Positions 36,801 to 48,400 of a stretch of DNA of 64,000 nucleotides are shown here, one piece after another. Positions within the stretch are counted from its first letter, which is position 1. Each line of letters opens with the position of its first letter. Source of the stretch: Boswellia sacra (lineage: Eukaryota > Streptophyta > Magnoliopsida > Sapindales > Burseraceae). A model generated the notes under the pieces. That model saw only the letters and a list, made by a program, of their open reading frames with translations. It was not told where the DNA came from and ran no database searches. The stretch covers positions 3,748,501-3,812,500 of the forward strand of contig SNVD02009519.1 in the NCBI GenBank assembly GCA_013180625.2. The letters run 5' to 3'. Made by a program: the position numbers and the translations under genes.

Positions 36801-37860
36801 GATTGGTGGAAGATTAATTCTTCTAGATATAAAATTTTATCTCACGTTGCTAGAGATGTTTTAGCTTTACCGATTTCTACTATAGCCTCTGAATCAACAT
36901 TTAGTACCGGTGGTTGTATTCTTGATCCATTTCAAAGTTCATTATCTTCAAAGACAATAGAAGTAGTCATTTGTGGACAAAACTAGTTGCGTACTTCATC
37001 AAAAATTAACATTCGTGAAATGATGGATGAAATTGAAGAAATTGAGTCAGGTAAATTGCTAAATATTATGTTATATTTAATTTTTTCTATTTATTGTTAT
37101 ATTTGTTTCAAGTTAAAAATCTTTTTATTCCAAGTAGCCCTTTTTTGGTCTATTGTAGATGTTTTGGGTGTTGCAGCAGAAAATACATTAGATGATCATT
37201 GATATAGTGTATCTGTGCTATGTGTAATTGATAAGTATAAATATAACTTAGTTATTATTATTTTTTATTTCATAAATTGTTTTTTTTTCATGCCACTGAT
37301 ATTTATCTCAATAAAAAAACTATCAATTACTTATCAATTGTTTATTCATGTTTGCAGGGCATTCTTTAGTATGTGTGGATGACATTGAGTTAATGCAATT
37401 ATGCAGTAGTAAACTGTTCGAAGTTCCAATTATCATGGCAGCTTATTGTGTGGAGTCCTACAAATTTATTTAAATTACAATATTTGTATTAGAATGATTT
37501 AAATTTTTATTGTTATTTTTATTTATGAATATTAATTAATTTATAAATAAATTTTTATGTATTATACTATCATTTACCAATATTTTAATTTTCTTAGTAA
37601 CATTAAGTTCTCATTATATTTATATAATATCATATTAACTTGTGTTTTTTATTAGATCATATTGAATTTTTTTATATTTTTTTAAAATTCGGATTGGATC
37701 GGATCGAATCGGATCGGATGACATTTTTTTAAAATCGGATTGGATGGAATTTCGATCTTTGATTGGATCGGATTGGATTGAAAAATCTCTAAACCGATCA
37801 TTATTGGATTGAATTGGTTATTAGCCAAATCCATCGTATCTAAACCGACGAACACCCCTA
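33810..37860 (+). mobile_element. Full-length hAT transposon, 4051 bp, transposase decayed
   Basis: The ends are TAGGGGTGTTCAAAATTCAA at the left and TAGGGGTGTTCGTCGGTTTA as the reverse complement of the right (first 11 bases identical). The flanking 8-bp ATAAACTA at 33802-33809 and 37861-37868 is a perfect target duplication. Subterminal regions (33830-33990 and 37685-37830) are rich in GGATTGGATCGG/CCGATCCAATCC words in opposite orientation, the expected transposase-binding repeats. The interior encodes a hAT transposase on the + strand, now broken. The intact target duplication suggests it has stayed in place since insertion. Confidence 0.93.
34968..37057 (+). pseudogene. hAT transposase (zf-BED, DUF4413-like, hAT C-terminal dimerisation)
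   Basis: ATG at 34968 opens a 388-residue frame. The BED finger region (residues about 48-105: SSMVWEHFMKIG, AKCRHYNKKYACGSK, SNLLIHIREKYPKF) has Tyr at two of the four expected zinc ligands. The catalytic core shows CLTTETWTSVQNLNYMCLTA, VTIDNASSNDLA and HVRCSTRILNL; the last motif has Arg where hAT enzymes have His. Breaks: TAG at 36132-36134, a frameshift near 36190, another near 36415 (the frame resumes at WGSYKKMNHYLFVAVLLDPR) and TAG after GQN at 36984-36986. The dimerisation domain is clear: DILDWWKINSSRYKILSHVA, RDVLALPISTIASESTFSTG and GCILDPFQSSLSS. The product cannot be made intact. Confidence 0.92.
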
Positions 37861-37868
37861 ATAAACTA

Positions 37869-38320
37869 TACATTTAGGGTTGGTTTACGTATTACACAAC
37901 TTAAATGTTAGCTATTCATTTCTATTTAATGCAATGTAAAAGAGTGAAATGTTTTTAAGCAAACGCTACCTTTTAACCACATTTCACTCCTTGTTTGCAT
38001 TCTCTCTGAGCTTGATTTTATACATAAATGCAGAACAAGTACTAATGATGAAAAAAAAAAGAAAAAAGAAAAAAAGCTTCGGTCAAAGCTCAAGATTTTA
38101 TGCAAATTAATTAATCGGTCTTATCAGATAGGGAGAAAAACAATTTTACGCTCCGTGTTTAAGCATATATTTAGTTGATCAAATTTTTGTAAAATGGTCA
38201 CGCAAGAAAGTAAATATCGTCTGCAAAATAAGCTAAATATAGTTCAATCAAATTTGGCATCAATATTCAATCTTTTTAAAATAGAGCTTCATAACTATTT
38301 TATGAAGTAAAAAATATTAT
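37869..38320. other. Spacer
   Basis: AT-rich, no recognisable feature. Confidence 0.45.
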
Positions 38321-38324
38321 TAAC

Positions 38325-38890
38325 CTTAATGTTTGGACGAAGTAACATTCTAATTTTCATATACCGTTAGTTCATTCATTAAACATATTATACAAAGATA
38401 ATTTTACCCTCATTTATATTATAAGATTTATTTATTTATTTCTCTTTATAAAGAATTTTTTTTTAAAACACTAGCAGTACTAAAAAAACTCATTTTTTTT
38501 AATTTTTATAGAAAATGGTTTATATAGATGGTGCGTAAAAAAATAATTTTTTTAAAATAAAAATTAAAAAGAAAATAGTTTGTAGATAAATAAAAATGGT
38601 AGTCTAAATGGTTTTCTTTCTAATTTTTTAATTTATATTTTTTAAAAAATAAAAATTAAAAAATGGTTTGCAAATAATCCTTTTAAAAATAGTTTATAAA
38701 TAAAAATCAATGTTTTTAAATTTTTTCTTCTTTATAAAAGGAAATAAATAAAGAAATCTTATAATTGAGAGCAAAATTGTCTTTCTATAATATGTTTAAC
38801 AGATAAATTAACAGTATTTGAAAATGAGACGTCTTTATATTACTTTGCAAAAAGTTAGAGGGAGAGTGTTACTTCATGTGAACGATGGGG
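38325..38890. mobile_element. MITE with long inverted arms (about 110-160 bp)
   Basis: The left arm (about 38335-38460) has GAAGTAACATTCT, TTAAACATATTATACAAAGA, TATAAGATTTATTTATTTAT and CTTTATAAAGAA. The reverse complement of the right arm (38720-38875) has GAAGTAACACTCT, TTAAACATATTATAGAAAGA, TATAAGATTTCTTTATTTAT and CTTTTATAAAGAA. The loop is A/T-rich with short AAAATGGTTTG words. Long arms suit a Mutator-type MITE, but no target duplication was identified. Confidence 0.6.
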
Positions 38891-39729
38891 GAAGCAAGTT
38901 AATTGTTCTTATTTTGTGTCAAAGAGTCTCGCTCATTGATCTTTCGTGTGACATGCAATATGTAATTTCTAACAATTTATCATATTGAAATATAATACAA
39001 TTTCAAGGTTTTCTTTATCTTTCAAATCCATTTCATTTTTGTATTTGTGTATCTTTAGGATTTACCGAAGATGCACTTAGAGCATGGAAGCATCTCTCAT
39101 AATCACTAGAAGTTTTGGGAAATTGGCCAAAACTTCGGCAAAGTTTTGTGATTAGCTAGGATGCACACCAAAACTTGTGGGGATTAAGGGGGTGCTCCCA
39201 ATTGAAGCCGTATAATTAAAATGGATGATAGTTGATGACTCCATAAATAAATACCACCTAGATATTGAATTATTGCATCTAATACTTCCATTTTGTTTTG
39301 GTGTTTTACCAAAACATGCGCTTAATATGGACAATACTGATAAAATGTATCGAGGAAAATATTTTTATGCCAGCTGCAAATTCTGGTATTTTAGAGTAAT
39401 ATAAATAAATATGCAAAATAATAAATGTAGAATATATTATATATCCAACCAATATAGTATATAGCATAATATGACTGAATAAATAAAAATTAATAATAAA
39501 TAACATAATAATTACTTATTTTACTAGGTTATATTATTTTTTTTACGATTGTATAAATTGATTGGACAAAAAATTATTGATAAATGCATTGTAGTTCAAA
39601 GGGAGAATTAGTAAAATTTGAAACCTAGGCCGAGCCAGGCCACCCGAATTCACGAGCTTAGCTTCCATGTGGGCCACCATGGCAGCAATTGACGGTTACA
39701 AATTTCAAGCTAGCAACATCGGACGCGTG
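38891..39729. other. Spacer
   Basis: A segment around 39090-39320 contains AAACTTCGGCAAA/CCAAAACTT words on both sides of a short AT core. It might be a worn MITE, but I cannot fix its ends. Confidence 0.4.
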
Positions 39730-40290
39730 ACAGGCTTGGGCATTTACCCTGGCCCTACCGCTGACCCGGCCGGACCCGGTCTAATGGGGCGGTTCCAGAC
39801 CTGCTCCGGATCACTGTAAGGGGCGGGTACGGGGCTGCATCGGGTCTTGCCTCTAGACCCGTTGGACCCGACCCGCCCCGCCCCGCACAATAAGGGTATA
39901 AATGAAAAAATTCAAAATATAAGGACTTAGAGAATTTTAGGGGGTTATTTTGTTAAATTTTAATATATAGGAACTTTCAGAATATATTTGTTTTTTTATT
40001 TTTTTTTGGATTTTTGGCCGTGACGTAAGTATGTTGATGATATTGTATGAAATTATGGATGGACTTAAAAGAAATATTATGAGTGATGAGATTGAAAAAT
40101 ATAAATATTATGGGGTGTAAATAAAATTTTACGGGGTGGGGCGGGGCGGGTATGGATCTGGCTCTTTTTTTTTTCTGCCCCGCCCTGCCCCGCAACGGGG
40201 CAATAGAGCGGGACGAGACAGAAAAAAAAGAGACGGGACGGGGCTGGATACTTGCCGCCCCGTACCCGCCCCGCCCCTGTACCAAGTCTA
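39730..40290. mobile_element. Short non-autonomous hAT element with GC-rich ends, 561 bp
   Basis: The left end is ACAGGCTTGGGCATTTACCC and the reverse complement of the right is TAGACTTGGTACAGGGGCGG. The flanks are GACGCGTG (39722-39729) and GACGCGTC (40291-40298), seven of eight bases identical. The ends share the GGGCATTTACCC, GACCCGNCCGGACCCGGTC and CCCGCCCCGCCCC words with the 2065-bp element at 30863-32927. It is therefore a deletion relative of the same family lacking the AT-rich repeat core. Frames at 40077-40313 and 39977-40357 come from the GC-rich end and are not genes. Confidence 0.8.
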
Positions 40291-40298
40291 GACGCGTC

Positions 40299-41310
40299 AC
40301 ATCGCGCCACCAAACCGCTGATCTATCACCATTTAAAAAAGGAAATATAAACTCCAATTAATTGATTAAACCACTAAACAAAATAATCCAAATTACCAAA
40401 AATAAATCAAACAAAGAAATAAATTAATTAACAAAAATGAAAAGACCAAAGCGAGTGCGCCACGCCAAAAGGCCAGTTCCTATTGGTGGAAGTGACTGAC
40501 AGGCTCTGAATATAATTGGCTAGTCACGCAAGTCATTGTACGATGATGTTGGAAAACTACACGGATTTATTATTTGGTTTAATTTTTTAATGCTTCTTTT
40601 TGTTCTGAACCATTTTTCGTGGACTGAACAATCAAACATTATTTTACTCTTATTTTCCTTACGAGTCTCTTTTATCTCTTCGACCCTTTTCTCGGTATTA
40701 CCGAAATAAGATATATATTTTAATGTTTTTTTAAAGAAATAATTTCTTTCCATTTTTAATGAGCTTTGTGTTTAATTACTCTTTATCAACTGTGATTATG
40801 CTTTTCCTTTTTTGTGGGGCAAGAACTTGAAATGGCAAAAGATAAGGATACTAAATATGATATGAATGAGGAAACAAAATATAGCTAGGTTTTGTGGTCT
40901 GAACATAAAGAGAGTGGATACATCAACGATCAAAAGATCCTCTGCGTCTTCTTGCCTCTAGGGTTTTGGACTTTTTTCTCCATTTTTGTAGCGCTTTGAT
41001 TCCTTTTGTTTTTCTTGTTCTTAGGAATTTTCTTTTGTGGTTTGTGGGTTGTAGCTGTTTCCCAGAAAAAATTTATACCCTCTTTTTTATTCCTTCTGGA
41101 AATAATATTTTCCTGGCTTTCCTTTTTGCTATAAATCTGGAGTCAGTTGCTTGTTTTCTGGGTTCCTCTTTGTAATTTTTCTTGTAAATATTGAACATCA
41201 GGAGCTTCAACACCGAATTATTGGTGAGATTATTATTTTCTTTTTTGATTTGGTTTAGGGTTAGCTTGAACCTTTATAAATGATTCAATTTAATGATGAA
41301 CTACTAGGCC
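40299..41310 (+). promoter_or_regulatory. Upstream region and 5' leader of the MADS-box gene
   Basis: The region from about 40900 has the T/C-rich look of a plant 5' UTR (TCTTCTTGCCTCTAGGGTTT at 40946). A 5' UTR intron is plausible, since SOC1-clade genes often have one: a donor-like GGTGAG lies near 41223 and an acceptor-like CTACTAGGCC sits just before the ATG. The transcription start cannot be fixed. A frame at 40966-41175 has no family resemblance and is rejected as a gene. Confidence 0.45.
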
Positions 41311-43357
41311 ATGGTGAGAGGAAAAATCCAGATGAAGAGAATCGAGAATGCTACGAGTCGGCAAGTGACTTTTTCCAAGCGTCGAAATGGTCTGTTGAAG
41401 AAGGCGTACGAGCTATCAGTTCTCTGTGATGCTGAAGTTGCTGTTATAATCTTCTCGCAGAAAGGAAGACTCTATGAGTTCTCAAGTTCTGAGTAAGTTC
41501 TCTCAAAGCTTCTAATTCTTGTAAATGTTAGCTTAGCTGAATCTTGCCGTGCTCTAGATACCTTTGCTGCTGAATCAATGCGGGTATATGGCTACTAAGT
41601 GCAGGTTTTGTTGGAGAAGTCCCGAGTGCAATCCTGTTTGTCCTTAATTGTTTTATCGCATTTCATGTCTCTCTCTTTCCATCTCTCTGATCTCGTGTCT
41701 AGCACACTGATGAAATTTCATTTCATTTGTACTATATTCACTCTGGAGATGATCTTTATAGATTTGCATATCTATTGCGGACTTTCCTCTTTTGATTTCT
41801 TATCTTCAATCTGCCGTTCTTACTGCAATAAATCGAGGTGAAAAAGTATTTAGCTTTTGAAAATTATGTGGGAAATTTAATTGACGGCATGTTATCATAT
41901 TGTCTTTCTGTGTCTTTGAAGTGTATCATCTGCACTAACTGGTTTACAAAAGCTTCTTGAAAAATGAAAAATGGCCACTTGCTTGGGTTAGCGGAATCGA
42001 GAATCAGTCACTAGTACTTCTGGTTCAGCCATAAAATTTTCTATAAAACCAATTCACATGTTAATATATAAATATAAAGCATACACCTAAACATAAGATA
42101 TCAAATGAATTTCTCATTAATCTTTAAATGCTCTTTTTTTAAAATAAAAATAAAAATTTTCCCCCTATGCTTCTTTGCTCATTATTTTAACCTGTACTTG
42201 CTAGAGTTCCTTTTAACACTATAACAGGATGTGACACCGGTTAAAGGGTATGGATGCATTGGATGGTTTAAAATAGGAAAAGACTACAAGTGGGCGCTAT
42301 TTTCTGCTGCTTCTTTATCTTTAATGGTGTACTTGTGTACTAAATGAGATGATTCATGTTTCTCTCTTTTTGAATAATTGTGTACTTTAGGTGTTTTTTA
42401 AATCTTATGAATCAGCAAAATATAATTTTTCAGAGATATATAACTTATTAAATATGCTTGTAATGTGTAGTAATATCATTTTTTATTTATCAACTTAGCT
42501 ACGAGTTGGTGATTAAGATATTGATCAGGAGATAGCAAAAGATATCCAATATAATTTTTACAAATCCTTGTAATGTGTGCTTATGTGACAATGAGTTGAT
42601 AAATAAATTGATGAGGAAGTAGCACAAGATTACAATTAGTGTGAGGTATACATGGTGGACCAAAAAAAAAAGCTATATTTTATGATTAATACTATATATA
42701 CAAACTCTTTTAATAACCTAAAAAAAAAATTTCATTCTTGATACTACGAGAATATTTATGAAAGCCTTTCATTTTCTTCTCTTTGATGGAAGTTTGATTT
42801 TCCCATAATGTATCCTAATTTTTGATCTAATTCTTCTTCTGATGATCGGGTCAACCTCTGATAAAAAATATATACTTTGTTTATAGTTCATTTTTCAACA
42901 AGTTTAGTAATTAGCATAACGGCTCTATTGTTATGATGGAGAGAAGTTGAGAAATAAATTAATGAGAAGGTGGCACAAGATTACCATTGGTGTGAGGTAT
43001 ACATGGTGGAAAAAAAAAAAGAAATGTCTTATTTTATGAGTAATACTATGTATACAAACTCCTTTGATAACCTAACTTATATTGTTCATCGAGTGTACCA
43101 TTACTATATAATTATCATGTTATCTATTCATAGTTATTTAGTTTGTTCTTTCTTTATATTTATGTATTATGTTTATTTTGCTTTAATTTCTATGAGTTAA
43201 TTGGTATAGGGAAATTTTATGTATGGTACATAAATAATAAAATATCAGCAATATTAGTCTTTGCATATGCATGAGTGAACTTTAATTAGTGAGTGTGTTA
43301 TATATAGGCTTGGTAAGTTGTTGACAAACAAAGTCTCTTTTCTCTTTTAAATAAATA

Positions 43358-43406
<49 letters not shown>

Positions 43407-44607
43407 TTTTAAGCCTATTCTCACCCATTTATGTTTTTCCAGTAATTATTTAAAAAAATTCTTTCACATCAGGATACAATATCTCTCTAATATATATAGT
43501 GTCAATTTTAAGTTGATTTATTTCTTTAATAAGAGACATGATTGATTCATATGAAGGTATTTATCTAGTCAATCAATCCAATTCTCTTATTACGTGCATT
43601 TGAACTCAATATATTCCTTTTTCATAAATTTTCTGTGATGCTGTGCATCATTATATGATTCCCTCTTTCACGTAGGAATGGCATATCCTTGCTGGTACAT
43701 CATGTTGAATTATCGTGATACCACGGATTATCCTCCAACCTTAGGAATTATGGTCTTTTGTGGCCTTCTTAACGTGTTGATGCCGGCATTTATCAACCTA
43801 AAGCTTATTTGTCTTAGGTTCTCTTTTATGTATGACTAATAAAAATGGCTCCGATTATAAACTTCTGGAAATAAGTGGTGATATTAATATAAAACGAGTG
43901 TTGAAGAACAACTTTCGGTTTAACATTAAAAGATGATTGAATTTGAAAGAAATAAGGATCGAAAGTTTGATTTATTCAAATATTTAAATTAAGATTGGAC
44001 TAGATTTTTTTTGGTATAAATTTTGGTTAATCAGTTGATGATTATTATATTAGCCAGGCTTAGTTTACCTATGTAGTTAAGAATAATGATTTCAAGAAGT
44101 TTGGTAATTTTATGTCATTTTTTTATTAAGCCCATATATATTTATTAGACTTTATTATATGTCCTGCATTGTTTTGTATTCATTTTTGGTAAATTTTATT
44201 AATACAAATTTAATCATCCATACATTTTGAAAGCTAAACAAGATTAGGAATTTACTAGTTGTTGTAAGACTTAATTCTTATTTTTAAACTTTGGTGCATT
44301 TAATACCTTTACTGTTAACTTTTCTCAAAAGCTGAAAAATATCCGTCTTTTATACAGTGGACTCGACACTATTTCTCAATGAAAATTCAGTCTTTCCTTA
44401 AATCTCTTTTGTTGCCATGATGATTATGAGATTTTTTTTTTCATTTTAATAAATTGATCTTTTTAACTCAATTTTCCTCTTAAACTACTTGTTTAGCATG
44501 AGCTTTAAACTGTATCACATTATACAAATTTTCTACTTTAATATGTTTCTTTTGTTATCCCTGGTATTTTTTTTATACCATCTCAACCACATATTTTTCA
44601 ATGTAAA

Positions 44608-44638
<31 letters not shown>

Positions 44639-45398
44639 GTAAATTACGTCAATAATTGAAATGCGCATATTTAGATAATAATGTCAGCCATTGTGCTTGT
44701 GAATCCATTGAAACAGGTTAGAATAAAATCTTTATTTTAGTTATATTATAAGGGAGTTGTGGTTGTCTCATTTTTTATGATCTGCTTGTAATAATATGGA
44801 TAATAGGATAAGTGGACCAATAAGGCATTGATATGTGGTGGTAAGAACTTTGCTATAACACCTTCATAATTTTAGAGATTTTAGTTCTATTATGAGGTGG
44901 TTATATACGGTTGTGTCTGATTTTCTATGATCTGATTGTTATAGTATGGATGCTAGGATAAGTGACTAATAAAGCATTGATATGTGATGGTAAGAATTTG
45001 CTATAACACCTTCATAAATTTAGGTATGACTCATTGTTATGGACAACTTTCTATCTCCATTATATTTCACATATTTTCATGAATCGCAAGCTTATGTTTT
45101 GAGTAAAGGAAACAAATGCTTTCTATAATATCTATTGTGTATTATTCAACTTTTTGTCTAACCACAATTAAAAAAAAACTTATAAAATACACATTAACTT
45201 TAAAAATAGGAAGATCAATATATACGTTGGAATAATTTTATGCATACAATCTATTTGTATAACCAATCTCATACAATTTGACGTTACATGATCTTGTTGG
45301 ATCTGCAATTGCTACATCATTCATTGTTATTTTTGTCATTTATTATTATCCAATGATATTTTCCTATGTCAAATTGTAAGAATTTAGTTGTATGAATA

Positions 45399-45438
<40 letters not shown>

Positions 45439-48400
45439 TTTCTATTTTGTAGTAGTATAGCTTGGCTTATCTTCTTATTCAAGTCATTTCCTTTATAAAA
45501 TATTTTTTTTAAAAACCTTTCATATACAAAATAACATTTGTTAAGTTTAAGTCTAATACCACAACAACATTCAGAGGTATAAATTACACAATTATAAGAT
45601 GGGAACATTTGAAAACGATTTATTAAGTGCTTTTTGATCACTCAACGCCTTATTGCACTTGTTAATTGATAACAAGTAATTTTCGTGTCCCATAATTCAT
45701 TCCTGATTTCATTTTTTTTTTTTGGCAAGTTGTAGATAAGCTTGATTGAGCATACTAGAAAACTATTAGCCTTAGAAGAGTATCTTGAACAATTTTCCCT
45801 AGGATGTCTGAACATTAGATATGGCCTGTGGTCTACACAGTATTTAATATCACAGCCATTTTCAAGGTTAAGACGATAGCAATCACATCATGGATGATAT
45901 TTTGGTCACATCAGTATTTTAATATTTTGCAGCTATTTTCAAGTGTAACATCAGTAGCAATCGCATCATGCCCGACCACGGACGCAGGTGGGAAGCAGCA
46001 AAATATTAAGTGAAGCTCATCATTGGTGTTACATGGAACCATAAGCTTAGTTATGGAGCCACTTTATTGTAGTGGAGCCATTAACCACTTAGTTGCCCGT
46101 TAACCGTCCTTAACTTCCATTTTCTGTTTGCATTTAGACTTAAGCCACATTACAGGCAAGATTTTTGTTATTTGAAAATCTGGCTTGCTGATAATAGTTT
46201 AAAGAATATTTTCATTTTTACAAACCATTGCTGGTCAATTATAGCTCTAAGTGTTGCTAAGTGCATTAAATTCACAAATTGCATGTCTTTCTTTCTCTTT
46301 TGTAACAAGGAATGTAAAACACATGAGAAATTACTTTTGGTTGGACAACCTTCCAAAACTGTAGAAGGAAAGCTTTTTCAGTTTATATAGATATAATCCC
46401 CGGTGCTGCTGTGTATCTTAAAACTTTCAATTACAAGTTCTTTTTAAGATAAGAAGTGCGGGAAAATTATATATCTACACGAGAGGGTCTTTTAGAATTT
46501 CATATTGGGAATAAATTATTAATTACTTCATCTTATGTCATAAAATTTACGCTAACATTAGATGTTTTCTTGTTAGTCTTGTTAGTTATCATTCTGTATA
46601 TTTTTTAATTTTTTATAAGTCCTTGTATTTTTTTTTTGTTAACTCTTACATTTCATCTTCGAAATTTTACATTAATGTTCATAGTCTTCAATTTTTTTTG
46701 ATACCAATATCGAAGTAATATTATATAGAATAATATAATTCTAACAAACTTTCTTATATGAACTTATCATAGAAACATATGTGATATTGTATGATTGGAA
46801 GAATGAATTTCAAAAGTAAGTTACATTAGTAAATGTTCATGTTGTGTCTATCATTAAATAATACTAGGGAAGGTTCGTATTTATATAGATAATTTGTAAT
46901 GTAACATCACTCTATTGTATAGGATATCACTAGCTCAAATGATTATAACTAAATTATATTTTAATTTACTCTTCACTTAATATGTTGATCTTACTTGGTC
47001 TTAGAATAGTGTTACCAAAAGAAATATGATTTTAAATCTATGTAGAGATATTATGACTTGTAAATAGTCTACTGAACAAATAATATGAAAATATAATTTC
47101 GTTCAACATGGGATGTGCAAAAAAAAATAGCAATGAACTAGAAAAAGTAGATCTTTTTGCATATTCAGAAGAAAAATTATACTTTAGCATTGTCATATCA
47201 AACCAAGGAGGAATTTAACTTATGTTATTCTGTATTGTTCACTAGAGAAAATCTTGTTTATAATTTGTTGAACTGACATCTAGCATTTTCAATGCTTCAG
47301 AATGCAAAAGACCATAGAGCGCTACCATAAATACACAAAAGAAGTGCAAATTCAAAGGCTTGAAACGAAAGAATACATGCAGGTTTGTCCTTCATCTTTG
47401 ATTGTAGTTTCCCCTTGTTTATGCCTTAAGCAAAAAAAGAATGATTAGCAAACGTTATTCATTGTTAATAAAGAGTTTTTTTTTTAAGAGGGATGGAACA
47501 ACTTTATTAAATGCTTTCCACATTCTCGTCAGTTCATTGGGGATTACCATCATGTTTTTTCATTTTTCGTTTTGTGTGTCATGAACTGCATGCTGTATAA
47601 CATTATATAAGTGGTTACATTTCTGTCATGCCGTTGTTCTTGAGTATGAATCCTTTAAACAGTGCAAATTTATGCTAGTTGTTCTGTAGGTTTCACTGCT
47701 GAAGAAGCCAGCTAGCTTAATTATCAATATCGGCAAATCTTTGACTATCGCATTGTGGCACCTCCTTGAATTTGTTGCTTTAATTTGATTTTGAATATAA
47801 TTAAGTGGAATAAAGTTTTCAAATACTTCGTTAGAAAAATTGAAGTATTAAAAATGATGACATGGGATCATAACTTATGCCGTTTTTAGTAATCCACCTA
47901 TTAATGTGTACTAACTAGCTCATTTAGTTGGTTTAAATATTTGAGACTGTACAGAAGATCTTGAACTGATTATTAATAAGAGAATGAGTTGATAATTATA
48001 TAATGTCTATAAATAACTGTGGTACTACGTATGAACTTATCAGCGTCTGAATGATAACATTCAGATGATAATATTGCAACTTGCATGAAGTCAATTGCTA
48101 ATATGCGCATGATAGATTTCTCATAACCTTGAGCTGATATAAATGAGGAATGTAGAACCTAGGAAATCCACACATTTCACTACTTTTACGTATTGCATAC
48201 GTGTATGGTCACATCATAAGTTTGAGAAACTAAGAATTAAATGGTGTAACTTCTATGGTATGTCCATTTGATGGATGTCCACTGCAGTCTCCAGAAACCA
48301 TCATATGGTGTTTTAATACACTGATCTGGATGAGGCTTGCAGAAATTAGTGTTGTGCCATCTTTACTGTCATCAGATAGGTTGTTTTGTGAAACATAGCA

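Larger units (their letters stand above)
41493..47300 (+). other. First intron of the MADS-box gene (5.8 kb)
   Basis: Long first introns right after the MADS-domain exon are usual in this clade and often hold regulatory sequence. This one has a canonical GTAAGT donor and a TTCAG acceptor. It contains two tandem or direct duplications of about 130-145 bp, a 60-bp direct repeat and three simple-sequence runs, listed separately. I saw no coding sequence inside. Confidence 0.8.

Noticed and set aside
36987..37202. 71-residue ORF after the transposase
   Set aside because: The start continues the transposase tail for about 23 residues, but the rest is hydrophobic AT-rich read-through, probably intron or 3' region.
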